Counted from the stretch's first letter, positions 27,748-38,087 are shown. The stretch is DNA of 64,000 bases from Paractinoplanes ovalisporus (GCF_016834655.1 NZ_JAENHP010000008.1:291828-355827); one strand, 5' to 3'. Numbers and translations: made by a program. The notes: generated from the letters alone by a model not told the origin.

Positions 27748-27794
27748 TCCAGCGGCCTCTTATCGTGGAGTTTGTAAAGTTCCACTGGCCTCTT
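27748..27794 (+). promoter_or_regulatory. Candidate operator and repeat upstream of the SDR gene
   Basis: A direct repeat TCCAnnGGCCTCTT occurs at 27748-27761 and 27781-27794. Between and overlapping these is an imperfect dyad, GTGGA (27765-27769) with TCCAC (27781-27785), 7 of 10 pairs matched around an AT-rich core. The dyad ends 24 bases before the SDR start. The TetR regulator encoded just downstream of the SDR is the natural candidate binder. Confidence 0.5.
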
Positions 27795-27809
27795 GAAGCG
27801 GAGAGAACC

Positions 27810-28640
27810 ATGAGCAAGGTCTGGATGGTCACGGGAAGTTCGCGCGGGCTCGGACGGCAGATCGTCGAGTCGGTCCTCGCGGTCGGCGACCGGGTGGTGG
27901 CCACCGCCCGCAAGCCCGAACAGCTCGACGACCTCGTGACGAAATACGGCGACCGCGTACGTACGGTCGCGCTCGACGTCACCGACCCGGCCGCCGCCCG
28001 CACGGCCGTCGACGTCGCGGTCGACGCCTTCGGACGGCTCGACGTGCTGGTCAACAACGCCGGGTACGCCGACGTCGCGTCGATCGAGGACATGCCGTAC
28101 GAGGAATTCCGGGCCCAGATCGACGCGAACTTCTTCGGCGTCGTCACCGTGACCCGGGCCGCGCTGCCGGTCATGCGGGCCCAGGGCGGCGGGCACATCA
28201 TCCAGGTCTCCTCGGTCGGTGGACGGGTGGGCATGCCCGGGCTGGGCGCCTATCAGTCGGCCAAGTGGGCGGTCGGCGGCTTCTCCGAGGTGCTGGCCAA
28301 GGAGGTGGCGCCGTTCGGGATCCGGGTGACCGTGGCCGAACCCGGCGGGATGCGCACCGAGTGGGCCGGCAGTTCGATGACGACACACACGATCAGCGGC
28401 CCCTACCGCCCGGTGATCGAGCCGGTGGTGGCCCGGATGAGCGCCGCCGACGGCAGCCAGCCGGGCGACCCGGCCCGCGTGGCCCAGGTGCTGATCGACC
28501 TGGTCGAGCACCCGGAACCGCCGGTGCACCTGCTGCTCGGCGCCGACGCGGTGGCCGTCGCGCGGGCCCAGGCCGAGACCGTCGCCGCGGCGGACGAGCG
28601 GTGGCGGGCGGTCAGCGAGTCGATCGGCTACGACGCGTAA
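27810..28640 (+). CDS. Short-chain dehydrogenase/reductase
   Basis: This encodes 276 residues from ATG 27810 with GCGGAGAG just upstream. A longer frame to 27633 lacks support. It is a classical SDR: dinucleotide-binding TGSSRGLG, DVTD, NNAG, catalytic Ser in IIQVSSVGG and YQSAK for the Tyr-Lys pair. Arg in TARKP suggests NADP preference. The substrate is unknown. The C-terminal part (VHLLLGADAVAVARAQ) resembles the SDRs that are usually paired with TetR regulators, as here: the TetR gene starts 12 bases after its stop. Confidence 0.92.
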   Translation: MSKVWMVTGSSRGLGRQIVESVLAVGDRVVATARKPEQLDDLVTKYGDRVRTVALDVTDPAAARTAVDVAVDAFGRLDVLVNNAGYADVASIEDMPYEEFRAQIDANFFGVVTVTRAALPVMRAQGGGHIIQVSSVGGRVGMPGLGAYQSAKWAVGGFSEVLAKEVAPFGIRVTVAEPGGMRTEWAGSSMTTHTISGPYRPVIEPVVARMSAADGSQPGDPARVAQVLIDLVEHPEPPVHLLLGADAVAVARAQAETVAAADERWRAVSESIGYDA

Positions 28641-28652
28641 TCTGATGGCCTC

Positions 28653-29417
28653 ATGACCGGCATCGACCAGCCGCTGGGCTTTCAGCGGGCCCGCAGCCCC
28701 GAGCAGCGCGAGGCGCGGCGCCGGGCCATCCTCGACGTCGCGGCCCAGCTGCTCGGCGAAATGCCGGTGAGCGAGATCAGCCTGCGCGAACTGGCCCGGC
28801 GGGTCGGCCTGTCCAAGACCAACGTGGTCCGCTATTTCGAGACGCGCGAGGCGGTCTTCTTCGCCCTGCTCAACCGGTCGATCGCCGACTGGCTGGACGA
28901 CTTGCCGGCGTCGCTGCCCCCCTCCACCACGGCCCCGGCTTCGGCTTCCGCCGGGGTCGTGGCTACGGCTTCGGGCGGGGTCGCGACTACGGCTTCGGGC
29001 GGGGTCGTGTCTCCGGTCGAGGCGGTGGCGGTGGCGCTGGCCCGGTCACTCGCTCAACGGCCGCTGGTCTGCGAGCTGTGGAGCGCCCTCGGCACCGAGC
29101 TCGAGCGCAACATCTCAGCCGAGGCGGTCCGTTCGTTCAAGCTCGAGCACGCGTCGCTGCAGGACCGGCTGGCTTCGCTGCTGGCCGAGCGGATTCCCGC
29201 GCTGAGCCATCGGCCCGGCGCCGCTCGCGAACTCGTGGCGATGATGATTTTGCTGGTCGCGGGGTTGTGGCCGTTCGCCAACCCGGCGCCGGCGGTCGCC
29301 GAGGCGGTGCAGGACCCGGCGCTGGCCCACAGCCGGGTCAACTTCCCCGACCGCCTCGGCCGGGCGCTGACCGTTGCGATCACCGGCCTCGCCGCCCTGC
29401 CCGCCGAGCCCGCCTAG
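28653..29417 (+). CDS. TetR-family regulator with a repeat insertion
   Basis: This 254-residue protein has a DNA-binding domain at about 20-75 (RRRAILDVAAQLLG, ISLRELARRVGLSKTNVVRY, FETREAVFFALL). The ligand domain follows but is interrupted at about 88-125 by a low-complexity stretch (ATASGGVATTASGG) encoded by 24-bp tandem repeats at 28953-29016. The insertion sits in a loop and keeps the frame. It forms an operon with the SDR gene and probably represses it. Confidence 0.9.
   Translation: MTGIDQPLGFQRARSPEQREARRRAILDVAAQLLGEMPVSEISLRELARRVGLSKTNVVRYFETREAVFFALLNRSIADWLDDLPASLPPSTTAPASASAGVVATASGGVATTASGGVVSPVEAVAVALARSLAQRPLVCELWSALGTELERNISAEAVRSFKLEHASLQDRLASLLAERIPALSHRPGAARELVAMMILLVAGLWPFANPAPAVAEAVQDPALAHSRVNFPDRLGRALTVAITGLAALPAEPA
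28953..29016 (+). repeat. 24-bp in-frame tandem repeat inside the TetR gene
   Basis: Units lie at 28953-28976 and 28977-29000, with a partial third to 29016. Each encodes eight residues of the type GVVATASG. Two bases differ within each unit pair, mainly in TGGCT versus CGACT. The insertion has no effect on frame. Confidence 0.85.
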
Positions 29418-29515
29418 ATCAACATCAAGGCATGATCCACCCCGCGCACAAGGGGGACCCCAGATCTGATTCTGGCGGATCAGGCCGATCTTGGTGGGGC
29501 CGAAGTGGGGTGACC

Positions 29516-29542
29516 TGTGGACAACCCCGGACTGTGGATAAC
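29516..29542. promoter_or_regulatory. Pair of DnaA-box-like 9-mers, locus 2
   Basis: TGTGGACAAC (29516-29525) and TGTGGATAAC (29533-29542) have the same order, orientation and 17-bp spacing as at 13116-13142. They lie between the convergent ends of the TetR and manA genes, so a promoter role is unlikely. Confidence 0.6.
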
Positions 29543-29548
29543 CACGCG

Positions 29549-30703
29549 CTAGGCGGGGACGGCTGCTACGAAGACCTGGCCGGTGCCGGCGACCTTGATG
29601 ACGCCGGCGTCGGCGGGAGCGAACGCCGCCGTGCCAGGGGTCAGCTCGACCGGCGTGCCGTCGACGGCCTCGCCCACGAACGTGTCGCCCTTGATGCCGA
29701 GGACGACCCGGGGGCCGCCCACCGGGACCTCGGTGGGGGCGCGGGTGCCGTCGAGCTCGATGCGGAACAGCTCGAAGTCGGGGACCGGCACCTTCCACGT
29801 CGAGATGCCGGGCGCCAAGGAAGTGCTGGGCAGGATGGGGTCGTCGAGGACCTCGAAGCGCAGCACGTTGAGCAGCTCGCCGACGTCTACGCGCTTCGGG
29901 GTCAGGCCGCCCCGCAGCACGTTGTCGCTAGCGGCCATCAGTTCGACCCCGGCGCCCTTCAGGTAGGCGTGCAGGTTGCCGGCCGGCATCCAGATGGCCT
30001 CGCCGGGTGCCAGCCGTACGTGGTTGAGCAACAGCGCCACCAGCACGCCGGGGTCGCCGGGGTAGTGCCCGGCCAGGTGCGACGCCAGCTCCGACTGGCC
30101 GGACTCCACGACCGCCTCGACCAGGGCGGCGCGGTCGTCCTCGGGCCAGGTGAGCAGGGTCTGCACGGCCGTACGGAGGTCTCCCCCGCGCAACGCCGTG
30201 ACGACGGGGGCCAGCGACGCGATGCCGAACGCCTCGATCTCGTCGGCCGCCGACGACGGTGACTGGAAGCCGCACAGCGCCTCGAACGGCGTGATCGCGA
30301 CCAGCATCTCCGGCTTGTGGTTGGGGTCGGTGTAGTTGCGGGGCAGGCTCGGGTCGGCTTCCTGACGGGCGTACGCCAGTTTCGCGTACTCCGGGTCGGG
30401 GTGGGCCTGCAGCGACAGCGGCGTCTCGGCCGCCAGCACCTTGAGCAGGAACGGCAGCCGGGGGCCGAACGCCTCCATGACGGGACCGCCGAGCTGGCCC
30501 TTCGGGTTGTCGGCGATGAGCGCCTCCAGGCTGACCGGGCCGTCGGGGCCGGTGACCGTGGCCGGGTCGCCGGGGTGGGCGCCCAGCCACAGTTCGGCCT
30601 CGGGCTGAGCGGTCGGCGCGGGGCGGCCCTGAAGCTCGGCGATGACGGTGCGGGAACCCCAGGCGTACGGGCGGACGTTCCCGGTCAGCGGATAGACGCT
30701 CAT
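29549..30703 (-). CDS. manA: Mannose-6-phosphate isomerase, class I
   Basis: This 384-residue protein converts fructose-6-phosphate and mannose-6-phosphate. It shows the type I zinc cupin motifs: LKVLAAETPLSLQAHPDPEY (zinc ligands Gln and His), NHKPEMLVAI (His and Glu) and IWMPAGNLHAYLKGAGVELM. It starts MSVYPLTGNVRPYAWGSRT, as family members do. With the SIS protein and phosphomannomutase encoded upstream on the same strand, it feeds GDP-mannose synthesis. Confidence 0.95.
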   Translation of the reverse strand: MSVYPLTGNVRPYAWGSRTVIAELQGRPAPTAQPEAELWLGAHPGDPATVTGPDGPVSLEALIADNPKGQLGGPVMEAFGPRLPFLLKVLAAETPLSLQAHPDPEYAKLAYARQEADPSLPRNYTDPNHKPEMLVAITPFEALCGFQSPSSAADEIEAFGIASLAPVVTALRGGDLRTAVQTLLTWPEDDRAALVEAVVESGQSELASHLAGHYPGDPGVLVALLLNHVRLAPGEAIWMPAGNLHAYLKGAGVELMAASDNVLRGGLTPKRVDVGELLNVLRFEVLDDPILPSTSLAPGISTWKVPVPDFELFRIELDGTRAPTEVPVGGPRVVLGIKGDTFVGEAVDGTPVELTPGTAAFAPADAGVIKVAGTGQVFVAAVPA

Positions 30704-30740
30704 GACACGACTTTACCTTTTGTCCGGTTTGAGTGGGAGG

Positions 30741-30856
30741 CTAAGCAGGCGCCGAGGCGGGCCGATAAATGTCGAGCTCGATGTGGATCATGCGGGGGCC
30801 GCGGCCGGGGTGGACGCGTCCGCGGGACGGTAGATGTCGGGCTCGATGTAGATCAC
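30741..30856 (-). repeat. Duplicated 3' end of the CDF transporter gene
   Basis: A 35-base segment at 30822-30856 (inside the transporter gene, encoding VIYIEPDIYRP) is repeated at 30757-30791 with 6 differences, 65 bases apart. The copy lies just after the stop and reads MIHIELDIYRPASAPA then TAG (ATG 30791 to 30741). Its ATG overlaps the transporter TGA. The peptide is preserved although the copy is out of frame with the gene. Confidence 0.85.
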
Positions 30857-31735
30857 GCGGGCGATCGGGACCGCGTCGCGGATCCGCTTCTCGGTCTCGT
30901 CGATGTGCCGGGCCACCTCGTCCGCGCGTTCCGACGAGGGCACCGCGATCTTGACGGCGACCAGCAGTTCCTCCGGCCCGAGGTGCAGCGTCTTCATGTG
31001 GATGATGCGCTCGATGCCCTCGCCGGCCAGCACCGCCTGCTCGATCTGGCGGGTCGCCTCGGGGCTCGCGCCCTCGCCGATCAGCAGGCTCTTGGTCTCG
31101 ACGGCCAGGACCGCGGCGATCGCCACCAGCAGCAGGCCGATCGCCGCGGTGCCGATGCCGTCCCAGATGCCGTTGCCGGTGATCAGGGTGAGCACTACGC
31201 CGAAGAACGCGAAGATCAGGCCGAGCAGGGCGCCCGAGTCCTCGAGGAGCACGACCGGCAGTTCGGGGGCCTTGGCCCGGCGTACGAAGTCGACCCAGGA
31301 GGCCTTGCCCCGGGTGTGGTTCGACTCCTTGATCGCCGTACGGAACGAGTAGCCCTCCAGCCCTATCGCGATCACCAGGACCACGATCGGCACCCACTGC
31401 CAGCTCTCGATCGGCTCCGGGTGCTGGATCTTGTGGTACGCCTCGTAGAGCGCGAACAGGCCACCGACCGTGAACAGCACGATCGAGACGATGAACGCGT
31501 ACACGTAGCGCTCACGGCCGAAGCCGAACGGGTGCTCGGGGGTGGCCCGGCGCTGCGACCGCTTGCCGCCGATCAGCAGCAGCAGCTGGTTGCCCGAGTC
31601 GGCGACCGAGTGGATCGACTCCGCGAGCATCGACGACGAGCTGGTCAGCAGCCAGGCGATGAACTTGGTGACGGCGATGCCCAGGTTCGCGGACAGCGCC
31701 GCGATGATCGCCCTTGTGCCACCCTCAGCACTCAT
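30788..31735 (-). CDS. Cation diffusion facilitator (CDF) transporter
   Basis: This 315-residue protein has about six transmembrane helices. Helix 2 carries SSSMLAESIHSVADSGNQLL (the SxxxxAExxHSxxDxxNQ pattern holding the Asp/His metal site). Helix 5 has EDSGALLGLIFAFFGVVL. The cytoplasmic C-terminal metal-binding domain (about 210-300) includes GEGIERIIHMKTLHLGPEEL. It exports divalent cations such as zinc in exchange for protons; the metal cannot be read from sequence. The protein ends DIYRPADASTPAAAPA. Confidence 0.93.
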   Translation of the reverse strand: MSAEGGTRAIIAALSANLGIAVTKFIAWLLTSSSSMLAESIHSVADSGNQLLLLIGGKRSQRRATPEHPFGFGRERYVYAFIVSIVLFTVGGLFALYEAYHKIQHPEPIESWQWVPIVVLVIAIGLEGYSFRTAIKESNHTRGKASWVDFVRRAKAPELPVVLLEDSGALLGLIFAFFGVVLTLITGNGIWDGIGTAAIGLLLVAIAAVLAVETKSLLIGEGASPEATRQIEQAVLAGEGIERIIHMKTLHLGPEELLVAVKIAVPSSERADEVARHIDETEKRIRDAVPIARVIYIEPDIYRPADASTPAAAPA

Positions 31736-31770
31736 TTACTCACTCCGCAGTGACGGGAAGACAAGATCGG

Positions 31771-32997
31771 TCACTGCATTCCCTCGGGCAGCGGATTCGA
31801 AAGCTCCTTCATCTCACTGATCGCGGGCACGGCCATCGGGTCGAGCCCGTGCGCGAGCGCGAGATAGAGCGAGGCGAAGTCGGGCACGGCGGTGAGCGAC
31901 GCGAGCCGTTCGAGCGCGGAGCCGCCCTCGGCGGTCAGCACGTCGCAGCGCACCCCACGGCGTTCGGCCAGGGTCTGCACGGCGTCGGCGCGGCGCTCCT
32001 CGACGGCGATCGGCTCGTCCGCGTCGTCTTCGGGGTTGAGCCCGCCGTCACGGAACAGCACGAGCCGCAGCCGGGTCGCACCGGTCTCGTCGGCGTCGGG
32101 GTCGGCGAAGATGTCGCGCGACGACTCGGCGAGCCCGCCGAACACGCCGTCGAGCAGGCCCACCCGGCCCCGGCCGGCCTCGCCCAGCGCGCCCGCCATC
32201 ACCGGGTAGCGCGCGTTGGCGGCGAGGGTGTCGGCGAAGCGCCGGGCGGCCACCGTGGCCAGCGGGGACGAGCCCCAGACGATCGGGATCGAGCCGGCCA
32301 GGCCGAGCGCGAGCGCCTTGGCCGGGTTGACGAACGAGTCGGCGCCGGGGCGGCAGCGCTCGGCGTCGGCGTCGAGCCGGGTCGCGGTCTCGGCCAGGTC
32401 GGCCTCGTTGACCTTGACCAGGCCGATCGCACGGGCGGCGAGCAGCACCGGCACGGCCAGGCCCCACAGGCTCGCGCGGGCGGGCGCGCGCCGGGGCACC
32501 GGGAAGAACGGGGCGCGGGCGCGGGCCGCCATCGCCTCGAGTTCGGAGTCGGGGTTGCCGACAGCGACCAGCCGGGCGCCGCGGCGGGCGGCCGCCTCGG
32601 CCGCGGCCAGGGCCTCGGGGCTGCGGCCGGAAGCGGAGACGGCGATGACCACGTCGGCCGCGCCGACCCAGCCGGGCAGGCCGGGACTGCGGTGCCCGAT
32701 GATCGGAACCGGGCAGCGCGGGCCGGCCACGGTCGACAGGATGCTGCCGGTCAGCCCGGCCGTGCCGATGCCGGCGACGACGACCGCGCGGGGGCGGCCC
32801 TCGTCGGCCAGCATGCTCAGGTCGGTCTCGGCGGCCAGCGCGGCCGCCTCACGCACCTGGGCGCCGGCCGAGGCCGTGGCCCGGAGCATGCCGCCCGGGT
32901 CGTTGCCGAGCATCGATTTCTCGTCGTCGAGCAACGACTCGTCGGCCTGCCGGTGGCCGTGGACGCCGGACGCGCCACCCTCCAGGGGGCCCGCCAT
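31771..32997 (-). CDS. SIS-domain sugar-phosphate isomerase-like protein
   Basis: This encodes 408 residues from ATG 32997 (MAGPLEGGASGVHGHRQADE). It has the double SIS layout of the bifunctional phosphoglucose/phosphomannose isomerase-like family: AVVVAGIGTAGLTGSILSTV, DVVIAVSASGRSPEALAAAE and PIVWGSSPLATVAARRFADT. The ATG overlaps the stop of the upstream Trm112-like gene (TGATG). The position between pmm and manA suggests a role in mannose supply. The usual catalytic residues of true phosphoglucose isomerases are not evident. Confidence 0.82.
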   Translation of the reverse strand: MAGPLEGGASGVHGHRQADESLLDDEKSMLGNDPGGMLRATASAGAQVREAAALAAETDLSMLADEGRPRAVVVAGIGTAGLTGSILSTVAGPRCPVPIIGHRSPGLPGWVGAADVVIAVSASGRSPEALAAAEAAARRGARLVAVGNPDSELEAMAARARAPFFPVPRRAPARASLWGLAVPVLLAARAIGLVKVNEADLAETATRLDADAERCRPGADSFVNPAKALALGLAGSIPIVWGSSPLATVAARRFADTLAANARYPVMAGALGEAGRGRVGLLDGVFGGLAESSRDIFADPDADETGATRLRLVLFRDGGLNPEDDADEPIAVEERRADAVQTLAERRGVRCDVLTAEGGSALERLASLTAVPDFASLYLALAHGLDPMAVPAISEMKELSNPLPEGMQ

Positions 32998-33179
32998 CAG
33001 GCCTTCTCCCCGGGACGGCGCGCCTCGTCGAGCAGCAGCACCGGGATGTCGTCGCGGACCTCGAAGATCCGCCCGCACTCGGTGCAGGTGAGGGTCTGCG
33101 CGTCGGCGTCGTGGGTGAGCGGCGCGTGATGCGTGTCCGGGCAGGCCAGGATGTCCAACAGCTGCGGATCGAGGGCCAC
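32997..33179 (-). CDS. Trm112-family small zinc protein
   Basis: This 60-residue protein has a Trm112-like fold: LLDILACPDTHHAPL, then TCTECGRIFEVRDDIPVLLL. Three cysteines (in ACPD, TCTEC) and nearby histidines probably bind zinc. Small Trm112-like proteins of this type are encoded beside phosphomannomutase in actinobacteria. In other organisms Trm112 activates methyltransferases; a partner here is unknown. Confidence 0.85.
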   Translation of the reverse strand: MALDPQLLDILACPDTHHAPLTHDADAQTLTCTECGRIFEVRDDIPVLLLDEARRPGEKA

Positions 33180-33221
33180 CAGACGGCTCCTTACATAACA
33201 GACGAGCGGAACGAGACGATC

Positions 33222-34601
33222 CTAACTGCGGACGATCGCCAGCACTTCGTCCCGCAGGGTCGCCATCCGGTCCGGCTTCGCGGCCTCGACGTTCAGGCGC
33301 AGCAGCGGCTCGGTGTTCGAGGCGCGCAGGTTGAACCAGGCCCCGTCGGGCAGGGTCACCGTGAGGCCGTCGAGCTCGTCGAACGTCGCGTCGGCGAAGG
33401 CCGCCCGCACCTCGGCGACCTTGGCCGCGGCATCCTCGACGGTGGAGTTGATCTCGCCGGAGGCGGTGTAGCGCTCATATTCCGCGGCGAACTCGCTCAG
33501 CGGCCGGTCCTGCCCGCCGAGCGCGGCCAGCACGTGCATCGCGGCCAGCATGCCGGTGTCGGCGAACCAGAAGTCGCGGAAGTAGTAGTGGGCCGAGTGC
33601 TCGCCGCCGAAGACCGCGTTCGTCCGAGCCATCTCGGCCTTGATGAACGAGTGGCCGACCCGGCTGCGGACGGGGGTGCCGCCGGCCTCCCGGATGATCT
33701 CGGGGACGGCGACCGAGGTGATCAGGTTGTGGATGATCGTGCTGCCCGGGAACTTGGCCAGCTCGCGCCGGGCGACCAGGGCGGTGACGGCCGACGGCGA
33801 GACCGGGTCGCCGTTCTCGTCGATGATGAAGCAGCGGTCGGCGTCGCCGTCGAACGCGACACCGATGTCGGCGCCCTGCTCGCGGATCGCGTTCTGCAGG
33901 TCGACCAGGTTGGCCGGGTCGAGCGGGTTGGCCTCGTGGTTGGGGAACGAGCCGTCGAGCTCGAAGTAGAGCGGGACGATCTCGAGCGGCAGCGCCGGCA
34001 GCACCTGGTCGCCGAGCACGGCCGGAACGGTGTAGCCGCCCATGCCGTTGCCGGCGTCGACGATCACCTTGAGCGGCCGGATCGCCGAGAGGTCGACCAG
34101 CGAGCGCAGGTGCTGCGCGTAGTCGGCCAGCAGGTCACGGACCTCGACCCGGGCCGGCCCGTCGGCCTCGGCGTTCAGGTCGTCGAGCAGGGCCTCGGCC
34201 CGCTGCCGGACGATGGCCAGGCCGCTGTCCTGACCGACCGGCTTGGCGCCCGCGCGGCACAGCTTGATGCCGTTGTACTGCGCGGGGTTGTGGCTGGCGG
34301 TGAACATGGCGCCGGGCAGGCCGAGCGCGCCGGACGCGTAGTAGAGCCCGTCGGTCGAGGCCAGGCCGACGTTGACCACGGCCGCACCGGCCGCGTTGGC
34401 GCCGCGGGCGAACGCGGCGGCCAGGCCGGGGCCGGACTCGCGCATGTCGTGGGCGATGACGATCTCGTCCGCGTTGTCGCCGGACTCGCGCAGCATCTCG
34501 ACGAACGCCGTGCCCAGAGCCCGGGCGATCGACTCGTCGAACTGATCGGGGACGATGCCCCGGACGTCGTACGCCTTGACAAGCTTGGACAGGTCAGACA
34601 C
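33222..34601 (-). CDS. manB: Phosphomannomutase/phosphoglucomutase
   Basis: This encodes 459 residues from a GTG at 34601 (VSDLSKLVKAYDVRGIVPDQ). The phosphoserine loop TASHNP contains Ser103, the metal site is DGDADR, the sugar loop is GGEHSAHYYFRDFWFADTG and the phosphate loop RASNTEPLLRLN. All are intact. It converts mannose-6-phosphate to mannose-1-phosphate for the ManC enzyme encoded at 47835. The large upstream open frame runs into the divergent regulator and is not coding. Confidence 0.95.
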   Translation of the reverse strand: MSDLSKLVKAYDVRGIVPDQFDESIARALGTAFVEMLRESGDNADEIVIAHDMRESGPGLAAAFARGANAAGAAVVNVGLASTDGLYYASGALGLPGAMFTASHNPAQYNGIKLCRAGAKPVGQDSGLAIVRQRAEALLDDLNAEADGPARVEVRDLLADYAQHLRSLVDLSAIRPLKVIVDAGNGMGGYTVPAVLGDQVLPALPLEIVPLYFELDGSFPNHEANPLDPANLVDLQNAIREQGADIGVAFDGDADRCFIIDENGDPVSPSAVTALVARRELAKFPGSTIIHNLITSVAVPEIIREAGGTPVRSRVGHSFIKAEMARTNAVFGGEHSAHYYFRDFWFADTGMLAAMHVLAALGGQDRPLSEFAAEYERYTASGEINSTVEDAAAKVAEVRAAFADATFDELDGLTVTLPDGAWFNLRASNTEPLLRLNVEAAKPDRMATLRDEVLAIVRS

Positions 34602-34781
34602 TGCGCCCCCTTCGGCACTGCAACCGATGTTTCGGGCCGAGAGTAGCGGAGGCGCGAAGACGACAAGGTGGCAACGAGGAGGCGTCACTGTTACGTGATC
34701 CGATCGCGATGAACACTCCCAGCCGAACAGCGCTTGTCGACGGCCGTGATGCGGGTCACGATGGTGGCTGGAGGTGTCTCC

Positions 34782-36065
34782 TTGGCCAATCCGTGGCTCG
34801 CTCTCGACGCCGGCGTCGATCCCGTCGAGCGGATCCGGCAGGTCGGGCGCGCCCACGAACGGTTCGTGGCCGGGGAAACCGCCTCCGGTCCGGCGATCCG
34901 GGCGGTCGTGGCCGACTCCTGGCGCCGCTCGGCCGTGGCGCTGCCGAGCCCCGACGCGACCGCGCCGATCGACCTGAGCGACACCGACCTCGAGTCCTAC
35001 CGGGCGGCCCACCCGCTCGCGCGCGTCCTGCCGATCTTCCGCGACCTGCTGGGCGGCCTCGCCGAGGACGGGGAGCACCTGATGGCGGTCTGCGACGCGT
35101 ACGGGCGCCTGCTCTGGGTCGAAGGAACGGCCAAGGTGCTGCGCGGGGCCGAGGCGATGAACTTCGTGCCCGGCGCCCGGTGGGACGAGGCGCACGCCGG
35201 AACCAACGCCCCGGGCACGGCCCTCGCGATCGACCACCCGCTGCAGATCTTCGCGACCGAGCATTTCAGTCGTCCGGTGCAGCGCTGGACGTGCGCGGCC
35301 GCCCCCATCCACGACCCGTCCACCGGCCGGTTGCTGGGTGCGATCGACGTGACCGGCGGGGATCATCTGGCCAACCCCCACAGCCTGGCCCTCGTACGGG
35401 CCACCGCGCTCGCGGCCGAGGCCTATCTGCGCGGGCATCTCAGCACCGCCGCGACTGCGGGTTCGGTCGCCGCGCTCGGGCGCAACGAGGCCATCCTGAC
35501 CTTCGAGGGGCGGCAGTGGCGTCTGGGCCGGCGCCACTCCGAGCTGCTCGTGCTGCTGCTGGCCCACCCCGAGGGCAGCACCGGCGACGAACTCGGTGTC
35601 GGGCTCTACGGCGACGACGCGAGCCCGGTGACCGTACGCGCCGAATTGTCACGGTTGCGCCGCACGCTCGGCCCCGAGCTGATGGAGTCACGGCCCTATC
35701 GGCTGCGCGCCGACGTCGAGCCCGATTTCCGTACGGTGGTGCGGCTGCTGGAGCACGGACGTCCGGCGGAGGCCCTGGAGGCGTACGCGGGACCGCTCTT
35801 GCCCTTCTCGGATGCCCCGGGCGTGATCAGGTTGCGCCGGCTCGTCGACGACCGGCTGCGGGCGGCCCTGTTGAACGCGCGTGACCGGGGTCTGCTGCAG
35901 AGGTGGCTGCACTCGCCGTGGGGCGCCGACGACCTGGAGATCTGGGAGGCGTACGCCCAGCTCCTGCCCCCGAACGCCCCGGCCCGCCCCTTGGCGATGG
36001 CCCGCATTCGCGAACTTCAACGCGAACTCGGAGTTGCAACGTCTGTGCAACGTCCGCGTAACTAA
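34782..36065 (+). CDS. GAF-domain transcriptional regulator with a C-terminal winged helix
   Basis: This encodes about 427 residues if the TTG at 34782, preceded by GGAGG at 7 bases, is used; ATGs at 34749 and 34761 are alternatives. The N-terminal half is AcoR-like, with ARWDEAHAGTNAPGTALAID and LGAIDVTGG in a GAF domain. The C-terminus is not a Fis helix. It is a winged helix of the SARP/OmpR type (LLLAHPEGSTGDELGVGLYG, VRAELSRLRRTLGPELMESR) and a BTAD-like helical tail. It lies 33 bases upstream of an aldehyde dehydrogenase gene and probably activates it. Confidence 0.85.
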   Translation: MANPWLALDAGVDPVERIRQVGRAHERFVAGETASGPAIRAVVADSWRRSAVALPSPDATAPIDLSDTDLESYRAAHPLARVLPIFRDLLGGLAEDGEHLMAVCDAYGRLLWVEGTAKVLRGAEAMNFVPGARWDEAHAGTNAPGTALAIDHPLQIFATEHFSRPVQRWTCAAAPIHDPSTGRLLGAIDVTGGDHLANPHSLALVRATALAAEAYLRGHLSTAATAGSVAALGRNEAILTFEGRQWRLGRRHSELLVLLLAHPEGSTGDELGVGLYGDDASPVTVRAELSRLRRTLGPELMESRPYRLRADVEPDFRTVVRLLEHGRPAEALEAYAGPLLPFSDAPGVIRLRRLVDDRLRAALLNARDRGLLQRWLHSPWGADDLEIWEAYAQLLPPNAPARPLAMARIRELQRELGVATSVQRPRN

Positions 36066-36098
36066 CGTCGCCCGTACCCCATTGGTACGGAGGCAGGC

Positions 36099-37622
<1,524 letters not shown>

Positions 37623-37625
37623 GCC

Positions 37626-37997
37626 ATGGCTTCCCGGGTTGACGTGACTCCCGCCGCTGCCGATCTGATGCGGCAGCTGCGGGGGCAGCACGGTCCGTTG
37701 ATGTTCCACCAGTCCGGCGGATGCTGTGACGGCAGCTCGCCGATGTGCTATCTGGAGGGTGAGTTCCGCACCGGACAGTCGGACGTCCTGCTCGAGTCGC
37801 TGAAGATCGACGGAGTGGACGAACCGATCACGTTCTGGATGTCGGCCTCGCAGTTCGAGCTCTGGAAGCACACCCATCTGACGGTGGACGTGGTCCGTGG
37901 GCGCGGCGCCGGCTTCTCGCTGGAGGCGCCCGAGGGCGTACGGTTCCTCATCCGCTCGCGCCTGCTCACCGAGCAGGAGATCGCCGAATTATCCTGA
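37626..37997 (+). CDS. DUF779 protein
   Basis: This 123-residue protein has MFHQSGGCCDGSSPMCY near the N-terminus, a cysteine-rich motif characteristic of DUF779, and PITFWMSASQFELWKHTHLT later. DUF779 genes almost always follow aldehyde dehydrogenases of the ExaC/AldA type; the role is unknown, possibly metal-related. It starts 3 bases after the dehydrogenase stop. Confidence 0.93.
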   Translation: MASRVDVTPAAADLMRQLRGQHGPLMFHQSGGCCDGSSPMCYLEGEFRTGQSDVLLESLKIDGVDEPITFWMSASQFELWKHTHLTVDVVRGRGAGFSLEAPEGVRFLIRSRLLTEQEIAELS

Positions 37998-38045
37998 TCG
38001 GACCTATTGAGGATCATTTGATCCTGGACACAATCTGATCCGTTG

Positions 38046-38087
38046 ACCGCCGCCGTCCCGTATCAATGGGGGACGGCGGCGGTTTTC
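38046..38087 (+). terminator. Strong intrinsic terminator of the aldehyde dehydrogenase operon
   Basis: ACCGCCGCCGTCCC (38046-38059) pairs with GGGACGGCGGCGGT (38070-38083), a 14-bp stem, followed by TTTC. A smaller hairpin (AGGATCA-TT-TGATCCT, about 38010-38026) precedes it. Confidence 0.85.
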
